Positions 1-11,032 of a DNA stretch of 64,000 bases are shown here, piece by piece. The stretch's first letter is position 1; each line of letters opens with the position of its first letter. The position numbers and the translations under genes were made by a program. The stretch comes from Cylicocyclus nassatus (lineage: Eukaryota; Nematoda; Chromadorea; Rhabditida; Strongylidae): NCBI GenBank assembly GCA_958299035.1, contig CATQJL010000316.1, positions 33,731,441 through 33,795,440 on the forward strand, read 5' to 3'. The notes under the pieces are model-generated. The model was not told the origin of the DNA. It searched no databases and was given only the letters and a program-made list of their open reading frames with translations.

Positions 1-3000
1 ATGCGTTGCAGCAGTGAACAAGAAAATGCCTTGCTTTTCCCATTTTACTCTATTACCCAGATGTTCGCCTTTCTGACGATGTTGAGTTCCTGGCCAGATG
101 TTTTTGTTCAAATCTTTTGCGACATATATGCGAGCAGGGCCCGGCACGCCTTGGTTTGGAGCATTCTTGGGAACGGAGTCCGTTAGTCGCGAAAATTTAC
201 GAAGTCCCTTTTGACGTAAAAGTCAATGGGAAAAGCTTGTTCAATCGATACAAAACATATTGATAAAAAAAGCGAAAAAAGTGAGTTTTGAGGCAACTAA
301 TATAACAAAAAAAGGAAAAACATTTTGAGTAGATTCAATCTTGAATATTGTACCATTTAGTGTTCAGAACGTCGAAAACCTCTTAAACTAACAAAATCTA
401 TGACCTCCACAATCTGGCGATGCATTTTTCGCCACATAGTTCAAAGGACACTGCATGTGACTGGGGGGGGGGATATCTATCAATGCTTTATCTTGCTTTG
501 TAGTTTTATTCGCTTTCTTCGCTATATGATAGATATTGAAACGTTCTCTTCGTCCAAATCAAAAAGTCCAAAACTTACGTGACTCTCCGATATTTATGCT
601 CCGAACCAACTCCTTGGGTTGGTGTGAGTCTAAAAGCCAACAAATTCGGGAACGGGTGTTAGGACATATAAGTTTTTGAAACTTTTTACATAATTTTGTT
701 TGGAGTAGTATTGTATATACATAGCCTAGATTCGGCGTCATGTGATTGCTTGTGCGTTGTAAACAAGTCATCTGTTTGCTCGAGTCTTACCTTTGAAATT
801 CGCGCGCTTGCCAAAGAACACGTTTAACGCGTAAAACCTGACATGTTTGTCGTTTTTTTCGGTGCTGCGCCCAAAACCTTAAAACAGTCCCCGTTGCTTT
901 TAACCTCATAAACAAAGCCTAGTTTGAGCCCGAACCATCTGTGTCGGGCCTTGCATGCGAGTCCTCGTATAAAGATTTTCTACTCAATTTTATTTTGCCG
1001 TCAATGTTCAAAAAAGTTTGAAAACACCGAAAAGCTGGACATCAGAGCCATCTGACGTGACAACATTTGAATTGCACGCAAGTTTAAAAAAATAACTTAA
1101 ATGACTTTCTTCATATGTAAATTACAGCTAACATGCATGCAGAACAGGGCTCGGCAGGAGTGGCGCTGTCAATTTTTTTGATGAAGTCCCTGTTGACCTG
1201 CAACAAAACTACGACATTTCTCATAGCACGCTCGTAACAACATGAATAATAACAAAGAAAAGTATTACAGAACAGGGCAGAAAATCATTATTAAATCGGC
1301 GATACAAAATCTAAAGATTTTTCTATTCTCATTTATGGAGGTATGCTGTGTCCGTTGCGCACCACCGCGCACTTGGAACGAGAATCCCGCCGCGAAGAAT
1401 TTTTGGACGGCGGTGACTAGGCGAAGAGGGGTAGGGGAACGAAAGCCGCCAGTTTGAGCCGCCTTTCGCGGCCAACTGGTCCTTTCGCAACGTTGTTGCA
1501 TGTCGTTCCAGGACCAGCAGTCCGCGCAGGCGACCGAAGCTGGCGGCTTTCGTTCCCCTACCCGGCGAAGAGGAGGGAGTTCGGGGAGATTGAAAAAAAT
1601 CCTTTGTAGGGTCTTGGGCACATGAGTGTTGTGCAAATTGTGGAAAATTTATGTGAAGAAAGGGAAGTTTATTTATGACATTGTTTACTCTAATCCACCT
1701 CAGCTGAACCTTCAACTCAAAGGCCACCTAACTCCGGAAAAAGTCTGCCAAGTCATCAGTTCATATATCTTTTTCATTTTTTTTCAAACATAATTCTTAC
1801 TCTCTACTGCGCGTTTCCAATTTCCCACCAATTCTGGTGCCATATCATTTCCTCTTCGCTGTAAACGACCTTTTTGTTTCTTTCGGGCGCATTTCGTAAT
1901 TCTCGCGCTTGGGTGGTGATAAGAGTAGGAAATCGTTAATTTCGGAACGGAATTCGCAGGACAGTGATGAGAGGTTGCGACATCTCTAGAATGAGGAGGT
2001 GGAATAAAAGAGAAGAGGGATGATTGTGGAGGAGGGGGTGATTATGGAAGACGAACTTGGATTTATGTGTGTCTATGAGTTACGTGACAATAACAACGGA
2101 ATAAAGTTTATTTGTCAGGGACTACACAGGTTTGTTGAATGGGGCGTGAAGTTGAAGTTGACAAACTCCTCGATGTTTTTTTACTCTGTTAATTTGTACA
2201 GAAATGCGATATTAGATTGCATTGCGTGATCCAAAAGCCTTCCTGCAAAATTTTGCTACTCCCGAGATTCCGATTCCACGAAGCAATTAGCAGTTTAGTT
2301 TTTTCATGTGCATCATACGATTATATATGCTCCGCATCCTCTTTGCCTTTTATCTTAACACAGATAGTCCAGGGAATCTTATTGTTATTTTGAATCAGAT
2401 ATCAACAGGCAGACTGACTCAAAGTAAAATGATTTTGACCACCTCTGTCATTGAGATGTTCTCAAAGTAAAAGCTAAGAGAAGAAAAAAAAGTTAAGAAG
2501 GAAAAAGTCAAGTACTTTTGCAAAAAACGCTTTAAACATCAAGTGACATTCTAGATTGACTAAAGGGAATTTTTTCATTTTGACTTGCACATATGAAACT
2601 CTAAAACAACTCAAGTAGCTGTTAATTAGCGAAGACTTTTTGCGCAGTTCAGTTTTAAATCTTTCTGTCACATAATACTTAGTCAAGAATTGTAACAGAT
2701 GTGAACTTTTGGCCTCATATAATGACAAAATCCCCTTTCCCCTTCTTGACTTGTTGTGAGTGCACAGACAAGCAATAGACAATTGGGTATTTGCAAGCTT
2801 TGTCCACATAGCGAACCACGAATCGCGAATTAAAATCACATTTTTTGTGTTCATGTAATTCAATATTTATAATCTAGCTCGTTTTTGTGGACAGATTTAT
2901 TATTGATAGAAAACTCTGAGCTTCCTACTTTTCTACACCATCCGTGATCCAGGTAGATCATTTCGTTTTAGCACAGTTGACTATCCTGTCTCACTTTAGT

Positions 3001-3543
3001 CACTTTTCTGAATAATCTTTATCGTAACAAAAACCTCTTTGTGACATGCATAAAATCGAAATTGTTTTGTGCCGAGCTAATCTACCATTGTAAATATATA
3101 ACGTTTCATAATTATGTCTCAGGCACAAGATTCTTAGAAGGCTTAAGGCTGAATGAAAAGAAGTGCCGATAGATAATAGTACTACATACCAGCCTACTTG
3201 AACTAACATATATAATAGATAAGTTACCAGATACGATACGAGCAAGAACTCGCATACCGTTAATTTTGTGCTGAGAAACATCGGAGAAACATCGCTTATT
3301 TTATATATAGATATCGATGTATATTTGTATGGGTAGAGGGGCGGTATAAGTGAGCCTGCTGAACGTTCTGAGGAACGATGACTGTGACTTATGGAGTGAC
3401 AGGGACGGAAGACACTGCGTAGAAATAGAATGGAATTGTAAGTTTTATCGTAGTACAGGAACCGAGCATATCCAAATGTTCCTAAAAGTCACCTTCAAAG
3501 CCACACCAGAGAAAATTTACTTCATAAAATCCTTACATTTCAG
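1..3543. other. Non-coding stretch, probably intron of the first proline-rich gene
   Basis: I see no convincing exon here apart from a foldback repeat at 1428-1563, which has its own entry. The exon that starts at 3544 needs an upstream signal-peptide exon ending in phase 2, and I could not find one in this stretch. Its two relatives have introns of about 4.0 kb, so the missing first exon probably lies just left of the window and all of this is intron. Open frames of 60-130 codons here are short and lack splice context. Confidence 0.4.
1428..1563. repeat. Foldback repeat, copy 1 (GGGGAACGAAAGCCGCCAG arms)
   Basis: The left arm beginning GGGTAGGGGAACGAAAGCCG is repeated in inverse at the right end (CGGCTTTCGTTCCCCTACCC). 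A GC-rich core of about 90 bp separates the arms. A second copy with the same arms and closely similar core lies at 40951-41100. Opposing long frames over this segment on both strands come from the palindrome and are not genes. It could be a short MITE or a structured RNA element; the sequence does not decide. Confidence 0.8.
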
Positions 3544-3892
3544 GCAAAGACGTCATGCTTATGCATACGCCGTCCCTTATCCGGCAGGAGCTGCACCAAT
3601 AGTTGGACAAGTTATGCCTGCCGAGGCTATGCCATATTGGGTTGATATGCCAGAGCGTGTAATATATGTATCAGCTATGCCTTCACCACCTCTCGCCATA
3701 CCTTCACCACCTCTTACACCACCATGTCTACCATCGTCATTACCTCTGGCGCCATCCTGTCTCTTGATGCCACCCCCACTTTCTCCACTTTCTCCACTTC
3801 CTCCTCCCACACCTCCACTTTTTCTCCCGCCGTACTACCATACTATGGGGCACTCGGTCTTGATTTATAATGTGCAGAATTGGGTTAAATAA
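3544..3892 (+). CDS. Secreted proline-rich protein, last exon (member 1)
   Basis: This is the last coding exon of a plus-strand gene; the first exon was not found and is probably left of the window. The acceptor is ttacatttcag, and the exon opens in phase 2 so that a split AG|G codon gives R-QRR, a furin/subtilisin-like cleavage motif. The 115 residues that follow begin AYAYAVPYPAG, carry a W-V-x-M-P-E-R-V-I-Y-V segment, then a Pro/Ser/Leu-rich tract, and end in LIYNVQNWVK. The exon at 22413-22716 has the same plan: QRR start, W-V-x-x-P-E-R, polyproline, and VYNVQNW end. An AATAAA overlaps the stop codon (3888-3893). Role is inferred: secreted structural protein, perhaps cuticular. The family is not recognised by name. 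Confidence 0.65.
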
Positions 3893-4047
3893 AACTTTAA
3901 TGTCGAAAACCCAGTCCAAGCAAAAGCGCAGCACACATGTGATAGCTTGTTGATCAGCACTAGTACTGTTCGGCTAGAGTACGTTGATAGGTCAAAAAAA
4001 GACTACCTGGGAAAATACATAGTTCTTCTCAGCGGAACATTTACATA

Positions 4048-4792
4048 TTAGGTTGGCACATAAGTAATGCAACTTTTTATATAACTTTTGTCTCTTTGAA
4101 CGTAGCGCATTCATTTTTTGGCAATATAAGGAATATGATGTAAGCTTCTAATGCACACATTTTTGCCGAATTATACCATCTTATGTGAGGATTACGTTAG
4201 GTTTACAGTACTATGGGAAAAATTTTAGAATGCATCAGATTTTGCTGAAACTTGACCTATAGGACTTATTTGACATGCTGATCACAAAAATGAGATCCGT
4301 TTCGCATAAAATGGCCTCGTTCGTGAGATAAAAAATGAATTCCATTTTAGCGACAAATGAATATGATATTCATGTTCATCGTATAGGATTACCCTACAGT
4401 GCAAAGTTATAGCGAATTCTGACTTTTCACAGCTTAGTTATTGACAAACTGCTTTCAAACTTGACGCATTTGACTTGTTCAGCTTCTCAAAGGCGCCCCA
4501 CCTTGATTTGTGTTTAAATTTCATTTCTTTTTCACTGATTCCAATCATGATTGCTTTTTCATATTTTTGAATCAGGTTCCGTAGGGCTTCATGCTTGCAA
4601 AAAATCGTGAAACCTCGATTTTCAGCAGCTTTCAAAAAATGCTTAGATTTTTTGTACTACGTTATCAAAAATCGAACGGTTTGGCAGACTTGCAGCTTAC
4701 ATCACGATCTACATGATATCACAAAACGAGATTGCTACATAGAATAGGAAAAAAGTTACGGGAAAAGTTGCAAAACTTATGTGCCAACCTAA
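4048..4792. mobile_element. Mariner-TIR MITE, TTAGGTTGGCACATAAGT type
   Basis: The ends are inverted copies of TTAGGTTGGCACATAAGT followed by a TGCAACTTTT motif. The flanks are AT-rich, compatible with the TA target of Tc1/mariner elements. The roughly 745 bp interior has no transposase-like frame, so this is a non-autonomous copy. Other window members of this TIR class lie at 23463, 51563, 58204, 59766 and 61037. Confidence 0.8.
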
Positions 4793-7700
4793 TAAATGTG
4801 CTGCTCCAATACAGGTCACTCAAACTTAAGTACGACAACCTAATGTAAACTTAAACCACTATATCACATTAACTTAGTACGCATTGCGGTAGGGCGGACT
4901 TCGCCTCCATATCATGCCAGTGTAGCTGATAGTTGGTGGTTGAAATGTCTCAGCAGGATTGAAGAGTTTTCCTACCGTTATTTGTGTGAACCGTGACGAA
5001 AGCAGATGTCAAAGGACGTTACTGCTTTACAAAGGTTTTTTTCAACAAGCTCTGTTTGCGTTAGCTTGTGGGTAAGCGGAAAGTCAATTGCAGAATGTCT
5101 TTTATAGAGGGTGTGAACTGAGTCACACACTAAGATATTGGGAAAAGCTTTTCCAGCAAGCCCATATCCATACTTTGGCAGTTATGCGTGTGCCTCAACT
5201 CTTGCTTCTAACATGATGTTTTCCAGAAGACACACCTGTGAAGCAATGTTGGCTGCTGTATGAGATAAAGATACTATAGATTTTTGCGCGGATCAAATGG
5301 TATCTGCGGTAACTAAAAAGTATGCCTGAACGCCTGATACATGGTAATAACCAAGATTGATTCTGCCCTAACCTTAGCTCTAGACTGACCTGAAAGCAGT
5401 CTGGCCTGACGAAATTTGAGGCCCGAATTACGTACATCCCCGCTGAGAGGAAAGGAGAACTTAGAAAGAACGCTTCATATTTCGCTGTTTCAGATATCCG
5501 CATTCTTTCCTCTCTAGCTTCTTATGAAAATTCCCATACCCTGACACTTGAGCATGACGTATATTGGACAAGTGCCATGTAACTTGAAAATCTCATTGTT
5601 TTGTGTAATCCTCGAGAGGTTTCTTGCTTTCAAAGTCGTCTATCTTTTCGAAAACTCGAGGATTTTACTATTGTGATGAAGATCTATTATGGCATACTAG
5701 ATATATTTTCGACAAGACAAACGAAAAAGGTTTTGAGTTTTTTTTGTCAGTCACAGTTCGCGAAGAGCTTGTGATTTATCGAAGTCTTTGATAATGTGAG
5801 ATTTTCGCATATTTCTACTACAAAGATTCTTAGCAGTGCAGTGATCTCCTTAGTGCAGCTACATAGGTTTTATAGAAAGATAAGCGACTTCGAAGACAAA
5901 TGGTTATCTCCTGGAGAACCTCGAAAGAGATCCTCAGGGAATCACCGCTTGTTTGTGATTCCTTAAGGGATCACAAAAACAGTAATCTTAGTTTGAACGG
6001 TAACTACTGGTACTGATTGTACTCAGGCATCATAAGAAGTATACAGGTATTAATGCAGCAAGATATTACGCGTCCCTCTTAGCTCCCCTACTGCGGAGTT
6101 GTCCGCGCACACGGGCCTAACAATAAGACCTAGTTGCGGGAGAACATCGCTGCTTTTTCACCGTTGGGGCTCCGCTTTAGTCGTCGCAGAAGTGCTCATG
6201 CACACGGGCCTAAGCCTTCCAATATCATGTAACCGTCCCACTCTGCTGCTCTCTCTCCTTCCATTTTCTCGCAATCCATTCGATGCAACGCTTCCTGGAA
6301 TAAAGTTACGTTACCTGACTGCCTTGTTGCGAGTCACCGCGTGCAAAGCTGCTTCATGTAAGCCACTGCTTAAGCCGAGTTGTGTAGATTTGTCATTCTT
6401 GATCTTTCTTACATGGAACATGAACGTTAAAAATGCATTGGATAAATATTAAGAGACAAATCCCAATTGAAAGTTTGCATTATGGTCGCCAATGTAATGT
6501 GCAGGACTAGGCAAGGGTCGCTGATGGATACCTGAGGGTAGCTAGACCTCGCAGCGCACACACATGTGCAATGAGAATTGGGCCAGACTGCGCGACGTTC
6601 GCACTGTGTGTGCAGCTCATGTGCATAAAAATATGAGACGTACGCTGCGTACGCCGTGCAGTCTGGCCCAAACCTGAGATTGCCATTTCGAAATTCACAA
6701 TTTCCCTCTTATTGCCTCAGGTGCATAGCTCTTTTCCATTAACACTGAGTTTGTTTTTGATCCTAACAAAATAGAAGAGGAAGAATAAAATTCAATTGTT
6801 ATCTTATGGTGATCTTTGAGCGTAGAACAAAATTCATGTAAAAATTATTACGTAAACTGAAACTCTTGCTACTCTCTGAGTGCTATTAACGTTGCAACTG
6901 CCGCATAACTCCAAAAAGCTGGGCAGGATTTTTGATCACATATGTTTTTCATAGAATTTGATATAATTTGTCTTGTTCCTCATGTTCGCATACACACAAA
7001 TTTGGAGATATTTAGTATTTGTGCATAACAGGCTGGTTATTCCCATTATCCAGTACTGCGCAATTTTCGAATAAAAAATAGCACGCTTTCAAGTCATATA
7101 GTTTTCACAATTCTCTCATAGTTTGTTACTTCGTAGTCTTACATTTATACAGGATTTGGTATCTCTGCGCTGTAAACGAGTCGATTCTTTATTCTTTAGT
7201 GCAAAGAAACTCAGTTTTTGAGAAGCGTGCTTTGAGCAAGATTGTGTTTGAGCACGTCAGTTGTGCGAAGGATGGTTTATTACCGGGCTGGAAATGTTAA
7301 AGGTTATTTAGCAAAAGCCTCACTACGAAACTTTTCTGCCCTCCAACTTGACTTTTTGCCAACCTCGTGAAACTATGCCCTAAAGACTGCGTGATTTTGT
7401 CAAATTCGAGATTATGAAAGCCGAATTCGAAACGAGTAGAAAAACTAAACCCGCCACTTTGGGCGCCTCTGCTGTCATCCGATTTTTTTTTCAGAAATTG
7501 TCCAGAGGAAACCCGAAATGGCGGAGTTTGTTCCTTTACCCACGCTACAGACTAAGTCACCCAGGATCAGCCTCGCGTAGGCATTTCTCGCGACGCACAT
7601 TGTTGCTTGTGGTTTGCCATAAAGGCAGTAGCTCGACAAAAGCAAAGATCTCGAAATTTGTATATGGAAGGTTGCTTGCATCCCAAACACGAGAACGGAG

Positions 7701-8240
7701 CAGGCCCGAGCACACAGCACGCTGCCGCTGCCTAGAAAATTGGCCCTAAATTACACGCGCTTGGACGAGTTTACTATATCTCTCACATCGACAGAGGCGA
7801 CGCAGCAATGTCATGTACATGGGGGTGCCACAACGATTCTACGTCTCTTACCATAGCGGGAAGCGACCCACTCGTCCAAATTCAAAACGAAGGGCCTTGA
7901 AAAATACTGGTTTTCGCCATTTTCGCGCTCTTCAGGGTGGATTTTCGGAATCAGCGCGTCGAATTATCCCAGGTAGGCGAAAAAACCAGAGGTCGAGGAT
8001 TTCGAGGAACTGCCAAACCACTTCCTTAAACGCACAGTAAAATTTATACGCACATACCATCACAGGTGCAATACGGTGAGAATGACCTCTCGAGTGAAGG
8101 GGGTCTAGCGGTCGCAGCCCCTCCGGGTGAAGGGTGTTTCATTTGGGCAAAATATCATACGGAATACTTTGCAAACATGCAACACTCGTATCTTATGTTC
8201 AGTTCTGGATCTGAGTACCTGATTGAAAGGGAGCTTTAAT
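4793..8240. other. No gene seen; one hairpin element
   Basis: I see no exon with matching splice sites and protein-like composition here. A 95-bp hairpin at 6578-6672 is listed separately. Around 6101-6215 the motif CACACGGGCCTAA occurs twice. The GC-richer stretch 7400-8040 carries two open frames of 111 and 75 codons, but neither has a recognisable domain or a splice context and both look repeat-derived. Confidence 0.4.
6578..6672. repeat. Short hairpin element
   Basis: TTGGGCCAGACTGCGCG at the left is matched by the inverse CGTGCAGTCTGGCCCAA at the right, with about 60 bp between. The interior is GC-richer than its surroundings. It is likely a miniature foldback element. Confidence 0.6.
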
Positions 8241-8242
8241 TT

Positions 8243-9791
8243 TTAAGCATTTACGAATTTTCTGAAAGAAGAAATTCGTAACTTCCGTAGATAAACAGCA
8301 ACGCCAGCAAGGGAAATGTTCTTAAAACCAACTTGTCTTTCGCTTTCAGAGAATATATAGTTTGCCTGGAGTCTGTTGAAAAAATGCCTGGTGAACAGTG
8401 TGGGTAGCGATTTCTGGATATTTTCGAGTTTTGAATAGAAAAATCCGTAACTTCTGAAGATGAAAATATTGTACGCCGGAATAGTCACCATTGAAACCGC
8501 ATCGTCCTTCCCTTTCAGAAAATATACACATTGCCTGGAGTTCATCGAAGTGCCTGGGTGAAGGGTGTCCTAATGATTATTTGGAGATTTTTGAGTTTTA
8601 ACGTAAATAAATTCATAACTTTTGTAAATGAACATTTTGTACTCGCGATGGTCAGCAATGAAACCGTCTCGTCTTCCTTTTTCAGAAAATATCAAATCGT
8701 TCCAAAAATTCTTTCCGTTTTTTCAACCTATCATAAAAACACGAGAAATGAAAGTAGGGAAACGCTTCAGGCACTATCCGGCGCAGCTTTCCTTCTCCTT
8801 TCTAGCGGTCATATTCATACGTCGCTTGCTTTTATGATCACTGAGATAATCGCCGGAATTTCGAAGCCATGGTTTTTACCATGTCCAAATTTGGCAATTT
8901 TTCACAATCTTCATTTTCAATTTTCGGAGGAGCTTTGATAGCAGTCAGATAGAACAGACAAAGTGCAATTTAATGCAATTTTTCGGCATCTATAGCTAGC
9001 CTCAAAAATTTATTAGAATTATTTGTCTGATGCTATCAAATTCCGCTTTTGGTGATGCCAAGAGTAATAGAACATAAAACAGCGCACAACTAACGTGTCA
9101 ATTGATTCAGCTTTTCCTCCTCTTTTTATTGAGTATTTTTCTTCCCAATTTGTGGGAATTTTTGGCGATAAAATTTCCATAATTCCTGATTTTGAACAGG
9201 CCTAAGGGTGTACAGATGAAATGCGAAAACTTATATTTCAAAGCAGTAAACACTCAGTTAATTTTAAAAATAGTGGACAACAATTATAAACGACTTCTGA
9301 AAGTGTCGAAATCCGAAGATTTTTTAATGTTCGGAGCGTTTGTGTGCTTTGTGACTTTGAAGAAGTGAAGACTTCTGGAAAAGTTGTCTCAAAAAATATT
9401 GAGAAGCCAGTTGAAATAGCCAAAAAATTCCATTAAATTGCACTTTGCTTACTCTATCTGATTGCTATCAAAGCTCTTCCAAGAGTTGCAGATGAAGAAT
9501 GTGGAAAATTGCCAAAGCTGGACATGGTAAAAACCATAGGTTCAAAATTTCGGCCATTATTTTACTGACCACAAAAGCAAGCGAAACATGAATATGACAG
9601 TATAAAAGAGGAAGAAAGATTGCGTCGGATAGTGCCTGAATCGTCTTCCTACCTTCATTCCACGTGTTTTTGTGATAGGTTGAAAAACGGAAAGAACTTT
9701 CGGAACGACCTAATATAAACATTGCCTGGAGTTCATCGAAAAAAGTGCCTGGGTGAAGGGTGAGTGAGACTTCTACAATGGGAGTGCTCAA
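8243..9791. repeat. Large imperfect inverted repeat
   Basis: The segment around 8685-8900 recurs in inverse at about 9468-9690; for example the stretch near 8760 containing CAGGCACTATCCG matches CGGATAGTGCCTGAA near 9627. The outer part (8243-8560) holds units also found in inverse in the tandem array at 9858-10556, including the motif GTGCCTGGGTGAAGGGTG. The whole 8.2-10.6 kb block is therefore a palindromic arrangement of one repeat family. No protein domain was seen. Confidence 0.65.
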
Positions 9792-9857
9792 GTACAGGCG
9801 TTTTTTACCATTGTGAAAAGACGTCTACTTGAGCACTCCCATTATGAAAGTCTCACC

Positions 9858-10556
9858 CACCCTTCACCCGCCACTTTTTCTAACGGACCCCAGGCAGTGT
9901 ATAAATTTCTTGAAAGCGGAAGAAGAGACGGTTTCAATGGTGACCATCGCGGCGTACGAAATGTTCATCTACAAAAGTTATGAATTTTTTTACGTTTAAA
10001 ACTCGAAAATCTCCAAAAATCACTATGACACCCTTCACCCAGGCATTTTTTTTTCAAATGAATTCTAAGCAATGTGTATATATTCTGAAAGCGGAGGACG
10101 AGGCGGTTCCAATGGTGGCCATTCCGGCGTATAATATTTTCATATTCAGAAGTTACGGATTTTCTATCTTAAAAACTCGAAAATATTTAGAAATCACTAT
10201 GCACACCCTTCACCGCACTTTCTTGAATGGATCTCAGACATGCTTTATACTTCCTGAAAGCGGAGGACGAGGCGGTTCCAATAATAACCATCATGGTGTA
10301 CAAGGTGTTCATCTGCGGAAGTTATGAAATTTTTAATGTTAAAAACTCGAAAATTTCCAGAAATCACTGAGCACACTCTTCACCCAGGCAGATTTTTGGA
10401 TGGATCTGATACACACTGTATATCCGAAAAGGGAGGACGAGGCGGTTCTAACGGTGATTATCTCGCCATAAAAGATATTCATCTGCAAAAGTTACGCATT
10501 TTTTTTTAATGTTAAAAACTCGAAAATGTCCAAAAATCACTACTCACACCCGTTAG
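9858..10556. repeat. Tandem repeat array, period about 173 bp
   Basis: Four diverged units follow one another. The landmark CACCCTTCACCCAGGCA (or a close variant) recurs near 9858, 10030, 10205 and 10377. Other landmarks are GAAAGCGGAGGACGAGGCGG and AAAACTCGAAAAT. Unit-to-unit divergence is visible by eye. Short frames through it share residues because of the repeat, not because of coding. Confidence 0.75.
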
Positions 10557-10821
10557 CAAGCACTTATTTCAACAGACTCCTCTTTTTTACATAAACAATT
10601 ACGTACAAATATCTCCTTTGCTTAACCTTACCTCACCGTTGGTTTTTCTCTCGGCTTTTGGTGAAAGGGGTCACCTTAGTCCCGGCTTAAGGGTGAGGGG
10701 AGGGAGTGAGAAAATTCTCACATTATCGCACCTGTGCATACCACATCATCGCTAGCTGCCGCACGCGGGCGCGGCATCGCTTGACCAAGGCTTTTTGGAA
10801 CAGTTTTTGAACACGTTCTTG

Positions 10822-11032
10822 GGGAACGGCCATAGGTTGCCGGCAAGGGTTGTCGAGGTCCGAGGTTGGTGGGGTTGTCAAGGTTGCCGAGGTTGCTGGG
10901 GTTGCCGAGGTTGCCGGCGTAGCCGGTCGGACCTCGTGAGAGTCTCCACGTTTGCACGCTCTCCAAGATGTCTCTTGCCCCGGCAACGCCGGCAACCTCG
11001 GAAACCGTTGCCGGCAACTTATGGCCGTTCCC
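10822..11032. repeat. Foldback element with GGTTGCCGA minisatellite
   Basis: The ends are 25-bp inverted repeats starting GGGAACGGCCATA and continuing (A/G)GTTGCCGGCAA. The interior has several GGTTGCCGA and GGTTGCTGG units (about 10880-10920). Repetitive frames such as GNLGNPSNLGNL on the minus strand follow from the minisatellite and are not called as a gene. Confidence 0.7.

Noticed and set aside
1329..1727. 132- and 123-codon minus-strand frames
   Set aside because: They run through the foldback repeat and mirror each other; no splice or domain support.
9858..10556. Regularly spaced repeats that might suggest a CRISPR array
   Set aside because: Units are about 173 bp and diverged throughout, without short constant repeats and unique spacers, and the genome is eukaryotic.
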